Of a stretch of DNA of 64,000 nt, positions 36,895 through 45,578 are shown piece by piece. Each line of letters opens with the position of its first letter. Within the stretch, counting starts at the first letter, position 1. A program made the position numbers and the translations under genes. This DNA comes from Spartobacteria bacterium (GTDB lineage: Bacteria; Verrucomicrobiota; Verrucomicrobiia; Chthoniobacterales; UBA10450), in contig PMSN01000010.1 in assembly GCA_003167555.1 (NCBI GenBank), positions 117,365 through 181,364 on the forward strand, in the 5' to 3' direction. Below the pieces are notes generated by a model. That model was not told where the DNA came from and made no database searches. It saw only the letters and a program-made list of their open reading frames with translations.

Positions 36895-37920
36895 CTAAAG
36901 CAATTGCTCGAGAATCCGCATCCAATTTCCGAACAGGGTTTTTTTGATTTGCTCGTCATCCAATCCGCGCTCGATCAGTTTGCGGGTGAGATTTCGCGCG
37001 TCCGAATGATTCGTTAGGCCGGGGATGAAAGTGGGCTTGGTGAGCTTCGCGGCCAGTTCCTGTTGCTCCGACTCGGACCACTGCCGATAAAGGAACTCGA
37101 AGAAATCGAAACCAATCCCGACGCAATCGATTCCGATCAGGCTGGCGACATGTTCGATGTGATCAACGTAGCAATCGAGCGTCGCCTCCTCCTGATGCGG
37201 ACTCACGAGCACGGCGTTGATCCCGATGACGCCGCGGCGTGCGCCTACCATTTTGATTTGTTCGTCGCTGATGTTGCGCTCGATGTCGTGATAGCGCCGC
37301 GCGTTGGTGTGCGACACGATGAGGGGCTTTGTCGTGCCCGCAAAAATCTCATCGAAGCCCGCGGGATTGATGTGGGCGAGATCCACCATGATGCCGAGCG
37401 CCTCGCAGGCTTGGAGCAGGTCGCGCCCGAAACTGGTCAAACCATCGCGCGCCGAACCGCTCGCCGCGAAAACTCCGCCGGAGCCGGCCGCATTGCGCCG
37501 GACGTGGGTGAGTCCAATTGAGCGCACACCGAGCTCAAAAAAAACGCGAAGAAGGTTCAGATCCTTTCCGAGCGGTTCCACGCCTTCCATCGTGATGAGC
37601 AATGCGATCTTGCCAGCCTCTCGCGCGAGCAGAATTTCCTGGTAGCTCTTGCAGATCGCAAACCGATTTGATTGGTCGACCTCCGCGTCCAACCTCGCGA
37701 TCTGATCGAGCGCCACCCGCAAAGCCATTTCCGGCAGGTAGCGGTCTTCGAGGTAAATCGCCACGCCGAGAACGGCAATGTTGCCCGCCTCAAATTGCGG
37801 GAGGAATTCTGTCGCAACCACATTCGTGCGATCGCGTTTTTCGTACAAGTCCATCAGCAGATCGAAATGAAGATCGACCAGGCCGTGCGCGTGCAGTCGA
37901 TCAATCCGTTCGTCGATCAC
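36895..37920 (-). CDS. Membrane dipeptidase (peptidase M19 family)
   Basis: A 341-residue zinc dipeptidase. DLHFDLLMD near residue 17 holds the first metal ligands (HxD); ITMEGVEPLG carries the bridging Glu; VSHTNARRY and the GSDFDG-equivalent region (GIDCVGIGFDFFEFL) complete the site. M19 enzymes cleave dipeptides, including D-amino-acid types. The start is a GTG at 37920, 10 bases downstream of the CHASE2 gene stop, implying co-transcription. Confidence 0.88.
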   Translation of the reverse strand: MIDERIDRLHAHGLVDLHFDLLMDLYEKRDRTNVVATEFLPQFEAGNIAVLGVAIYLEDRYLPEMALRVALDQIARLDAEVDQSNRFAICKSYQEILLAREAGKIALLITMEGVEPLGKDLNLLRVFFELGVRSIGLTHVRRNAAGSGGVFAASGSARDGLTSFGRDLLQACEALGIMVDLAHINPAGFDEIFAGTTKPLIVSHTNARRYHDIERNISDEQIKMVGARRGVIGINAVLVSPHQEEATLDCYVDHIEHVASLIGIDCVGIGFDFFEFLYRQWSESEQQELAAKLTKPTFIPGLTNHSDARNLTRKLIERGLDDEQIKKTLFGNWMRILEQLL

Positions 37921-37930
37921 GGCGGTTCAA

Positions 37931-39175
37931 TCAGGCAATCGGCCGCGGAATCGTCGTGGCCTTCAATCGTCGCGCGCGATAGCGGTGCGTCGCGACCGAG
38001 ATCACGACGAGGAGCCAGAGCGCGCCGAGTGGCAGGCAACCGGGTAGCCAGATGAGCCAGCGGGAAACCACCGCGAGCGCGATCAAACAATAGGCGGCTG
38101 TGAATGCGATCGCGCCGAGGACGAGATCGACCCGGGAAATATTTCGCAGCCAGCCCACTGCCGCCGCCGCGATGACAAGAAGCACGCAATCGAAGATCGG
38201 GCTGATGCGATGGACGTAGGCGCTTGATTGAATCGTGGCGATCGTCGCGGCAAAAACGTCCGGCGGTGAAAGCGGATTCGCCGGCGTGCGCGCGAGCACA
38301 ATCTCGTCACGCATCGAATCGAACTCCGGGTTCATTTTCTTTCCAGCATCTCGTTGTTGGGCCGCGAGAAGCAATTCGTTCAAGGTCATGTGCCGCGCTT
38401 TTTTGCCGGCGTTGGGCGAGATCAGAAGAGTGCCGTCCGAGCGAATGGGGATCCGGCGCCCCTGCGGCAGCGTAATATATGAGCCGAGATCGATCGTCAC
38501 TTCCGCGGGCGTCACGCGCAACCAGAGCAGGATCGCTTCCAGCGCAAAGGAAGGAATCACTTCGCCACGATAGCGAAACAAGAGCGGCACATGGATTCCG
38601 TCCGAGATTTCATCCGGAAGATTCGTGAAACCGGCCGTCGCGATGAGCCGCATTTCTTCGCTCGGCTGGCGATCGATGCCCGAAAACTCGACCAGCTCGC
38701 CGCGCTTTCCCGTCACTTGGGTGAAGCCCGGGATTTCAGGACCGGGCGCGTCCGGATCGGGCGTCGCGGTTAATTCCGCGGCGAGAAGCAATCGCGGCAT
38801 CCGCATGGCCTGATCCATCAAGACCTGCTCCTGGTCCTTGTCGCGCTCGCGCCATTTCAAAATATTTTCGAACGCCACGACCGTGGGCTGGAAATTCAGG
38901 ACCGATTGAAGAAAAAGCGCGAATTCCAGAGGCGAGACGACGCTGCCACCGGCATGGGGAGAAGTTTTGGTGTTCGCCTTGACCGGGTCCTGCTCCATGA
39001 GCGTGTCGTGGCCGATGTCGACCACGGTGAGCGGCGCGCTCGCGCCGTGCGGGTCCGAATTTGTCAAAAGCCAGTGCAGGAAAAATTCTTCCGATTGCTC
39101 CAGCCGCGGCTCGCGCACGAAGAGAATCCCGAGCAGCAAGACCACGAGCATTAGCCAGAGGGTAGATCGCTGCAT
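37931..39175 (-). CDS. CHASE2 sensor domain protein without an output domain
   Basis: A 414-residue protein. An N-terminal membrane helix (MLVVLLLGILFV) is followed by a CHASE2 extracytoplasmic region of about 300 residues (VVDIGHDTLMEQDP, FENILKWRERDKDQ, GYITLPQGRRIPI-like stretch) and three C-terminal membrane helices. CHASE2 usually feeds an adenylate cyclase, kinase or diguanylate cyclase; here the protein ends after the helices. The frame continues upstream through the repeat at 39230-39305, so the ATG at 39175 is used. It could signal through a partner, or be truncated. Confidence 0.8.
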   Translation of the reverse strand: MQRSTLWLMLVVLLLGILFVREPRLEQSEEFFLHWLLTNSDPHGASAPLTVVDIGHDTLMEQDPVKANTKTSPHAGGSVVSPLEFALFLQSVLNFQPTVVAFENILKWRERDKDQEQVLMDQAMRMPRLLLAAELTATPDPDAPGPEIPGFTQVTGKRGELVEFSGIDRQPSEEMRLIATAGFTNLPDEISDGIHVPLLFRYRGEVIPSFALEAILLWLRVTPAEVTIDLGSYITLPQGRRIPIRSDGTLLISPNAGKKARHMTLNELLLAAQQRDAGKKMNPEFDSMRDEIVLARTPANPLSPPDVFAATIATIQSSAYVHRISPIFDCVLLVIAAAAVGWLRNISRVDLVLGAIAFTAAYCLIALAVVSRWLIWLPGCLPLGALWLLVVISVATHRYRARRLKATTIPRPIA

Positions 39176-39229
39176 TGCCGCAGAAGTGAAGAGGGAAAAG
39201 CGGCGAGTGACAAGTGACAAGATTGGGCT

Positions 39230-39305
39230 GTAGCCGCCGCCCTGTGGGCGGCGCCATTCCGGTCGGTGCGCAATCTCTGCGCTTCGCATAGCGAAGCGGC
39301 TACAG
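39230..39305. repeat. GTAGCCGCCGCCCTGTGGGCGG palindromic element, copy A
   Basis: The element begins GTAGCCGCCGCCCTGTGGGC and ends CGCTTCGCATAGCGAAGCGGCTAC, with two internal hairpins (GCCGCCC/GGGCGGC and CTTCGC/GCGAAG). It lies between nadA and the CHASE2 gene and abuts the nadA stop codon. Confidence 0.85.
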
Positions 39306-40256
39306 CTACCTACTCAGTTCGAGCATCCGGAGGATCGGCACTTCGGCACGTTTGCGCAGGGGCTCCGGGAGAATGATCTCGGGCTCCATGTTCAGGAGCG
39401 CAGCATGCGCTTTTTCGAGCGTGTTCATTTTCATGAAGCGGCACTCGCCGCAGAAACAATTCTCCGTCGGCCCGGGAATGAAAACTTTGCCGGGGATTTC
39501 TTTTTTCAGGCGATGGAGCATTCCCGCCTCCGTCACCACGATGATCTCGCGCGCGGGCGATTCTTTGCAGAAGCCGATCATCTTCTCCGTCGAGCAAACT
39601 TCATCCGCCAACATCCGCACGGCGTAGGTGCATTCCGGATGCGCCACGACCGGCGCGTCGGGAAACTGCTCGCGAATCCGGTTGATGCTGCGCGCGGTGA
39701 ACTCGACGTGGACGTAACAGGTCCCCTGCCACAAATCCATTTTCCGTCCCGTCCGCTCCATGACCCACGCGCCCAGGTTCTGGTCCGGCACGAAAAGGAT
39801 ATTTCGATCCGCCGGCGCCGCGCGCACGATTTTGTCGGCGGTGCCGCTCGTGCAAATCACGTCCGACTGCGCTTTCACCCCGGCGCTGCAATTGATGTAG
39901 GCGATGACGTAATAATTTTTGTCCGCGTGCGCGTCGAGGAATGCTTTCAATTTTTCCGATGGACAAGATTCGGACAACGAACAGCCGGCGTCGAGGTCGG
40001 GCAGCAGCACGCGCTTGGCCGGATTGATAATCTTGGCCGTCTCCGCCATGAAATGGACGCCGCAAAAAAGAATCACGTCGGCATCGGTCTTGGCCGCCTG
40101 ATAACTCAGGCCTAACGAGTCGCCGACGTAATCGGCGATGTCCTGGAGTTCCGGGACCTGATAATTATGCGCGAGAATGACGGCGTTTCGCTCCCGCTTC
40201 AGCTCGGCGATCTCTTCCACCAGGTCGAGACCGAAATTTACACCGGCGCTTACCAT
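39306..40256 (-). CDS. nadA: Quinolinate synthase A
   Basis: A 316-residue [4Fe-4S] enzyme joining iminoaspartate and dihydroxyacetone phosphate in NAD synthesis. Conserved segments include AHNYQVPELQDIADYVGDSL, VHFMAETAKI and three cysteines in DVICTSGT, HPECTY and CGECRFMKMN. Length fits the short bacterial type. Start codons of nadA and the divergent proC are only 21 bases apart. Its stop is immediately next to a palindromic repeat. Confidence 0.95.
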   Translation of the reverse strand: MVSAGVNFGLDLVEEIAELKRERNAVILAHNYQVPELQDIADYVGDSLGLSYQAAKTDADVILFCGVHFMAETAKIINPAKRVLLPDLDAGCSLSESCPSEKLKAFLDAHADKNYYVIAYINCSAGVKAQSDVICTSGTADKIVRAAPADRNILFVPDQNLGAWVMERTGRKMDLWQGTCYVHVEFTARSINRIREQFPDAPVVAHPECTYAVRMLADEVCSTEKMIGFCKESPAREIIVVTEAGMLHRLKKEIPGKVFIPGPTENCFCGECRFMKMNTLEKAHAALLNMEPEIILPEPLRKRAEVPILRMLELSR

Positions 40257-40277
40257 TGATTAATATCGGGCAAACCC

Positions 40278-41102
40278 ATGGATTCTCAAACAACGCAGAA
40301 AACGCATCGCCTCGGCTTCATCGGCGCGGGCAAGCTCGCCGGCTCAGTGATCCGCGGGTTGATGCGCGCGAAATTTTGTCCGCCGAATGAAATCATCGCG
40401 AGCGAGCCAAATGAGGAGGTGCGGACGGCCTTGGCGAGAGTCGGGATAGATGTAACCACCGAGAACATGGAGGCCGCAGAGATGGCGGAAGTCATTTTTC
40501 TCGGCGTAAAACCGGCGGTGGTGTTGCCGGTCCTCCGCGATATTGGCGGAGTCGTCGGGAATAAATTCGCCATTTCGCTGGCGGCCGGCGTGCGCCTCGA
40601 CGCGATGGAATCGGCCGCGAACCTCCGCTTCATGCGCGCGCTGACGAATACGCCTTCGGCAATTTGTCGCGCGGCGACTGCGCTCGCGCGCGGTTCGCGC
40701 ACGACAAACGAAGATATCGAATTGGCACGCAAGATTTTCAGCGCGATCGGCGTCGTCGTGGAAGTGGAGGAAGAGCAGATCGACGTAGTCACCGCGCTCA
40801 GTGGGAGCGGACCCGCCTTTGTTTACACAGTGATCGAAGCACTGGCCGACGGCGGAAAGAAACTGGGACTCGCGAGCGACGTGGCCTTGGCGCTTGCCAC
40901 GCAAACCGTTCTTGGCGCGGCGCAGCTCGCCGGCGAAAGTAAACTCTCGCCCGAAGAGTTGCGTGCGATGGTGGTCACGCCCGGCGGCACAACCGCCGCC
41001 GGTCTCGCCGTGATGGAAAAGCTCAAAACGTCGGAGGGTTTAATCGCAGCCGTCGAAGCCGCAACCAAACGCGCCCGCGAAATGGCGCAGGAAAATCTGT
41101 AG
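40278..41102 (+). CDS. proC: Pyrroline-5-carboxylate reductase
   Basis: A 274-residue NAD(P)H enzyme making proline from pyrroline-5-carboxylate. GFIGAGKLAGSVIRGLM is the dinucleotide fold, FMRALTNTPSAI and SGSGPAFVYTVIEALADGG are the family signatures. The TAG stop (41100-41102) lies inside the palindromic repeat 41098-41175. It starts 21 bases from the divergent nadA start. Confidence 0.95.
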   Translation: MDSQTTQKTHRLGFIGAGKLAGSVIRGLMRAKFCPPNEIIASEPNEEVRTALARVGIDVTTENMEAAEMAEVIFLGVKPAVVLPVLRDIGGVVGNKFAISLAAGVRLDAMESAANLRFMRALTNTPSAICRAATALARGSRTTNEDIELARKIFSAIGVVVEVEEEQIDVVTALSGSGPAFVYTVIEALADGGKKLGLASDVALALATQTVLGAAQLAGESKLSPEELRAMVVTPGGTTAAGLAVMEKLKTSEGLIAAVEAATKRAREMAQENL

Positions 41103-41175
41103 CCGTCGCCCTGTGGGCGACGCGAGTTGCGATTCGGACACATCTCCCGACGCTTCGCATAGCGAAGCGGCTACA
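41098..41175. repeat. TGTAGCCGTCGCCCTGTGGGC palindromic element, copy B
   Basis: About 78 bp, starting TGTAGCCGTCGCCC and ending GCGAAGCGGCTACA. The TAG near each end is used as the stop codon of a convergent gene: proC on the plus strand and aroE on the minus strand. The layout matches the copy at 39230-39305. Confidence 0.88.
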
Positions 41176-42085
41176 GAAGCGCTTTCCGCATCGCATCGAG
41201 CGGCGCGGCGCGCCCAAACCAAATCTCAAAGGCAAGCGCGCCTTGATGCAGCAACATCGATAATCCGTTCCCGGTGCGCGCGCCGGCTTCAATCGCCGCG
41301 GAAACAAAAGCTGTCGGACCGCTCGCATAAATCGTGTCGTAAATCATCAAGTGCGGCGCGAGTAACCGCGCGGGGATCGGCGCCGCATCCGAGCGATGCA
41401 ATCCGAGCGAGGTCGCATTCACGACCAGATCAAGATTGCCAATTTGGAAACGAAAGGCAGTCTCCTCCCAGGCGATGGCCTGCAAACGCGCCACGGGTCC
41501 AAGCACTTTCGGGCCGGCAAAAAAATGGCGCAGACCCTCCGTGAGTTCCCTGGCTTTTTCCAAATCGCGATTGGCAATGACGAGTCGCTCGCAGTTTTCT
41601 TTCGCGCATTGCAGCGCAATCGCGCGCGCGGCGCCACCGGCGCCGAGCACCAGCACGCGGAGATCGCGCAGGTCGACGGCAAATTCTTCACGGATCGCGC
41701 GGGCAAATCCTTTTCCGTCTGTGTTGAACCCGCGTAGCTTTCCGTTCTCGATCTTGATCGTGTTCACCGCCCCGACGCTGCGAGCGTTTTCATCGACATC
41801 GTCCATCAACTCGAGCGCCGGAATTTTGTGCGGAATCGTCAGGTTCACTCCCACGAAGTCTTGTTTGCGAAGCGATTCCAAGGCGTCCTGCAAATCGTCC
41901 TGGGCAATCTGAAACGCGCCATAGGCCATCTTGATCTTAGAGGCGCGCAACGCGGCGTTTTGCATGCGAGGAGAAAAAGAGTGCGCGATTGGATCGCCCA
42001 GAACGCCGAGACGAATGGGCGGCGCAGCCTTCTGCGCGACTCGATTCCAACTCTGCAAATCGCTGAGCGTATATATTTCCTTCAT
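41171..42085 (-). CDS. aroE: Shikimate dehydrogenase
   Basis: A 304-residue NADPH enzyme of chorismate synthesis. RLGVLGDPIAHSFSP, GVNLTIPHK (catalytic Lys), NTDGKGFARAI and LGAGGAARAIALQ are the diagnostic motifs. The N-terminus has about 25 residues before the family core, and an ATG at 42085 is used. Its TAG stop is contributed by a palindromic repeat shared with proC. Confidence 0.94.
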   Translation of the reverse strand: MKEIYTLSDLQSWNRVAQKAAPPIRLGVLGDPIAHSFSPRMQNAALRASKIKMAYGAFQIAQDDLQDALESLRKQDFVGVNLTIPHKIPALELMDDVDENARSVGAVNTIKIENGKLRGFNTDGKGFARAIREEFAVDLRDLRVLVLGAGGAARAIALQCAKENCERLVIANRDLEKARELTEGLRHFFAGPKVLGPVARLQAIAWEETAFRFQIGNLDLVVNATSLGLHRSDAAPIPARLLAPHLMIYDTIYASGPTAFVSAAIEAGARTGNGLSMLLHQGALAFEIWFGRAAPLDAMRKALL

Positions 42086-42113
42086 GTGGGAAGACGGCGC
42101 GTTACGAAAGAGA

Positions 42114-42236
42114 TGTCATCCTGAGGCTGGCGAAGCGCGCCGAAGGATCTCGCAACCGTAACGATCGGTATCTCCGGCTCGAAAGCGTAACTTGCATTTG
42201 CGAGGTCCCTCGCCGTCTCCGCGGCTCGGGATGACA
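42114..42236. repeat. REP/MITE-like palindromic element, TGTCATCC family, copy 4
   Basis: About 123 bp from TGTCATCCTGAGGCTGGC to GCGGCTCGGGATGACA. The left arm (GAAGCGCGCCGAAGGATCTCGC) is diverged, while the right arm (GAGGTCCCTCGCCGTCTCC) matches other copies. It lies between the divergent aroE and glnS genes. Confidence 0.82.
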
Positions 42237-42297
42237 GCAATTAAGCTCTGCCCTTAGTTTTGCAACGTCTTCTCGTCTGCTACTGTCGCGCACGACC

Positions 42298-44082
42298 ATG
42301 ACGACGCCGAGCGAAAACGAACCCGCCGCGCCTTCCGATTTCATCCGTGACGTGGTCGCTGCGGATGTGAAATCGGGAAAGCACGTGGAGATTCACACTC
42401 GCTTCCCGCCCGAGCCGAACGGCTACCTCCACATCGGCCATGCGAAAGCGATCTGCCTGAACTTCGGCATCGCCCACGAATTTGGCGGTGTCTGCAACGT
42501 CCGCATGGACGACACCAATCCCGCCAAGGAGGAAGTGGAATACGTCGATTCAATTCTGGCTGACACGAAGTGGCTCATCAACGGTTGGGCCGATGACAAC
42601 CTCGGCCTCAAGCCGACAGGGAAAACGCCGGACACAGAACTGGCCGGCGAGAAACCGGATTTCCATCTCTCCGCAATCCGCAATCCGAAATCCGAAATCT
42701 CCGTCGAGCCGTTCCACGCCTCCGATTATTTCGATCAATTCTACGAGTACGCGCTCCAACTCGTCCGCAAAGGCAAGGCTTACGTCTGCGACATGACGCC
42801 GGAGGAGACCGACGAATATCGGCGGCTCGGGAAAGAAGGTCCGTCCCGCAATCGATCGATCGACGAAAACCTCGATTTGCTTGCGCGCATGAAAGCGGGC
42901 GAATTTCCCGATGGCGCCCGCACTCTGCGCGCGAAGATCGACATGAGCGCGCCGAACATCTGGTTGCGCGACCCGGTCCTCTATCGCATCCGGCACGCCG
43001 AGCATCATCACACCGGAAACAAATGGTGCATTTATCCGATGTACGATTTCGCGCACACGCTGAGCGATTACATCGAAGGCATCACGCACTCGGTCTGCAC
43101 TCTCGAGTTCGAGGTGCACCGGCCGCTCTACGATTGGCTCCTCGCTTCGCTCGATCTTGCCCACCCGCTCCCGCATCAATACGAATTCGCGCGCCTCAAC
43201 ATCACCTACACGGTCATGAGCAAACGCAAGCTCATGCAGCTCGTGAACGACGGCCTGGTCAAAGGCTGGGACGATCCCCGCATGCCGACGATTTCCGGAC
43301 TCCGACGCCGCGGGATGACGGCCAGCTCGCTGCGCAGTTTTGCCTACAACATCGGCATCACGAAATATCCGAGCATGACGGATGTCGCCGTGCTCGAACA
43401 CACGGTGCGTGAGGAATTAAATCGCACGGCGCAACGCCGCCTCGCGGTGCTTCACCCGATCAAAGTCGTGATCACGAATTATCCGGAGGATCGCGTCGAG
43501 GAACTCGAGGCGGTCAACAATCCGGAAGATCCGAGTGCGGGCACGCGCAAAGTTCCGTTCAGCCGCGAGCTGTTCATCGAGAACGCCGATTTCATGGAAA
43601 CCCCGCCGCCGAAATATTTCCGTCTCCGGCCCGGCGGCGAGGTCCGGCTGAAGTACGCCTACATCATCAAGTGCGACGAGGTCGTGAAAGACGACGCCAG
43701 CAAAGTGATTGAGCTGCATTGCACCGCCGATCTCGAGAGCAAATCCGGCGGGTCGACTTCGAACCGAAAAGTGAAAGGCACGATCCATTGGGTGAGCGCT
43801 CCGCACGCCATCGATGCGGAAGCGCGTCTCTACGATCGGCTCTTCACCGTTCCCGAACCGGATGCTGATGGCGACTTCAAATCATTCATCAATCCGAACT
43901 CGCTCGAAGTCGTGACCGCGAAGTGCGAGCCATCATTGGAGGGGGCCGTTCCTGAATTGCGTTACCAATTCGAGCGCCTCGCCTACTTCGCTCTCGATCC
44001 CGATTCGCGCCCCGGCCGGCTTGTCTTCAATCGCACGATCACGTTGAAAGATACGTGGGCGAAGGAAGCGAAGAAGCGGTGA
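42298..44082 (+). CDS. glnS: Glutaminyl-tRNA synthetase
   Basis: A 594-residue class I synthetase charging tRNA-Gln directly. [15 protein letters not shown] is the HIGH motif, VMSKRKLMQ the KMSKS motif. A non-family insertion of about 40 residues follows the LINGWADD segment; within it, [10 protein letters not shown] is encoded by a tandem repeat at nucleotides 42670-42703 before the normal [12 protein letters not shown] resumes. The insertion keeps the frame. The ATG start at 42298 follows the palindromic repeat 42114-42236. Confidence 0.95.
   Translation: MTTPSENEPAAPSDFIRDVVAADVKSGKHVEIHTRFPPEPNGYLHIGHAKAICLNFGIAHEFGGVCNVRMDDTNPAKEEVEYVDSILADTKWLINGWADDNLGLKPTGKTPDTELAGEKPDFHLSAIRNPKSEISVEPFHASDYFDQFYEYALQLVRKGKAYVCDMTPEETDEYRRLGKEGPSRNRSIDENLDLLARMKAGEFPDGARTLRAKIDMSAPNIWLRDPVLYRIRHAEHHHTGNKWCIYPMYDFAHTLSDYIEGITHSVCTLEFEVHRPLYDWLLASLDLAHPLPHQYEFARLNITYTVMSKRKLMQLVNDGLVKGWDDPRMPTISGLRRRGMTASSLRSFAYNIGITKYPSMTDVAVLEHTVREELNRTAQRRLAVLHPIKVVITNYPEDRVEELEAVNNPEDPSAGTRKVPFSRELFIENADFMETPPPKYFRLRPGGEVRLKYAYIIKCDEVVKDDASKVIELHCTADLESKSGGSTSNRKVKGTIHWVSAPHAIDAEARLYDRLFTVPEPDADGDFKSFINPNSLEVVTAKCEPSLEGAVPELRYQFERLAYFALDPDSRPGRLVFNRTITLKDTWAKEAKKR
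42670..42703. repeat. AATCCG-type tandem repeat in frame inside glnS
   Basis: CCGCAATCCGCAATCCGAAA followed by another TCCGAAATC makes about four imperfect heptamer units. The encoded peptide [10 protein letters not shown] resembles the peptide often seen when AATCCGAAATC repeats run through open frames (general knowledge). Confidence 0.75.
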
Positions 44083-44097
44083 TGACGTTTCACAGCC

Positions 44098-44180
44098 GTC
44101 ATCCCGAGCGCAGTCGAGGGATCCCGTGAATTAACCTCAAAGCTTACGCCTCGGGGTCCCTCGACTCCGCTCGGGATGAC
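44098..44180. repeat. Palindromic element GTCATCCCGAGCGCAG, 83 bp, copy at the gltX 3' end
   Basis: The 24-bp arms at 44098-44121 and 44157-44180 match as an inverted repeat with one mismatch (GTCATCCCGAGCG start, CGCTCGGGATGAC end). The last 12 codons or so of gltX and its stop codon lie within this element. Confidence 0.9.
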
Positions 44181-45508
44181 AGTGAGAAAACCGCTAGCGC
44201 GCGATCGATCCGCGCGAGGACTTTTTCTTTTCCCAGGATTTCGAGCAGGTGGTAAAGGCTCGGGCCGGCGTTGCTGCCGGTGACGGCGAGACGAGTCGGG
44301 TGGACGAGCGCGCCGACTTTCAGACCGAGTTGGGCGGCGGTGGATTTCATCGCCGTCTCCAAATTTGCAGCGTCGAAGTTCTCGAGCGCGGCGAACGCAT
44401 CGCGAACGGCGACGAGGCGCGGTTTGTTCTCGGGGATGAAATGTTTCGCGACGCCTTCGGGATTGTAGTTGATGTCCTCCGTGAAATAGAAACCGCAATA
44501 GGCGGGCAGCTCGCTGAAGATTTTGAATTTGCCTTTGCAGGTATCAAGAGCGGCCCGGACGTAATCCGCCGCGAACTTTGAGAAATCGACGCCGGCTTTT
44601 CCCAAGGCTTGCCGAGCCAATTCGTGGAAGCGGTCGTCGCCCAATTCGCGGACGTATTCGCCGTTGAGCCAGGTGCATTTGTCGAGATCGAACGACGCGT
44701 TCTTGCGATGGACCTTCTCCAGCTCGAACAGCTTGACGACTTCTTCGATCTCGATTTTTTCGCGGTTGTCCTTGGGCGACCAGCCGAGGAGACAAAGATA
44801 ATTGCACACCGCTTCGGGCAGGTAGCCGCCGTCGATGTAGGTATTGAGGCTCGCGCCCTGATCGCGCTTGCTCATCTTCGAGCCGTCCTTGTTCAGGATG
44901 AGCGGGATGTGGGCGAAGCGCGGCGGCGTTGCGCCCAGCGCCTGGTAGAGCTGCATATGCTTCGGCGTATTCGAGAGATGATCTTCGCCGCGCATGACGT
45001 GCGAGATTTTCATTTCGATGTCGTCCACCACATTCACGAAATGGAAAATCCACGAGCCGTCCGGCCGCCGGATCGTCATGTCGGGATTCGTCTCCGCGCT
45101 CGTCATGTCGAACTCGATCCGTCCGCAGATCACGTCATCCACGACGACTTTCTCGCGGAGAAAACGGAAACGCGTTGAGCCTCCGTCGTCGTAGATGCGA
45201 CCGGCGGCGCGGAGTTTTTCGAGATAACTTTGATAGATCGCTTCGCGTTCGCTCTGGAAATACGGGCCGAGGTCGCCGCCCGCTTCCGGGCCTTCATCCC
45301 AATCGAGTCCCAGCCAGCGCAGCCCCTCGTAAATCGCGCGCGCGGCCTCGTCCGTGTTGCGCGCGCGATCGGTATCCTCGATCCGCAACACGAGCGTGCC
45401 GCCGGTGTGTTTCGCGTAGAGCCAGTTGAACAACGCCGTGCGCGCTCCGCCGATGTGGAGAAAACCGGTCGGGGATGGAGCGAAGCGAACGCGCACGTCT
45501 GAGTTCAT
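44144..45508 (-). CDS. gltX: Glutamyl-tRNA synthetase
   Basis: A 454-residue class I synthetase. RFAPSPTGFLHIGGARTALFN contains HIGH; GSKMSKRDQG contains KMSKR. The final residues, about SSRAESRDPEA, come from the palindromic element 44098-44180 rather than from normal gltX sequence, and the stop codon is inside that element. With glnS next door both glutaminyl and glutamyl routes are encoded directly. The start is the ATG at 45508. Confidence 0.95.
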   Translation of the reverse strand: MNSDVRVRFAPSPTGFLHIGGARTALFNWLYAKHTGGTLVLRIEDTDRARNTDEAARAIYEGLRWLGLDWDEGPEAGGDLGPYFQSEREAIYQSYLEKLRAAGRIYDDGGSTRFRFLREKVVVDDVICGRIEFDMTSAETNPDMTIRRPDGSWIFHFVNVVDDIEMKISHVMRGEDHLSNTPKHMQLYQALGATPPRFAHIPLILNKDGSKMSKRDQGASLNTYIDGGYLPEAVCNYLCLLGWSPKDNREKIEIEEVVKLFELEKVHRKNASFDLDKCTWLNGEYVRELGDDRFHELARQALGKAGVDFSKFAADYVRAALDTCKGKFKIFSELPAYCGFYFTEDINYNPEGVAKHFIPENKPRLVAVRDAFAALENFDAANLETAMKSTAAQLGLKVGALVHPTRLAVTGSNAGPSLYHLLEILGKEKVLARIDRALAVFSLSSRAESRDPEA

Positions 45509-45578
45509 GACGCGTTATGATAAGCACAAATCCGGTTCGTGTAGAATTCCAGGCAACAGTACGCCAAACTTGAGGCTC

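Noticed and set aside
35857..37017. Plus-strand frame of 386 residues opposite the MBL nuclease
   Set aside because: Antisense shadow; the MBL frame contains the metal-binding motifs.
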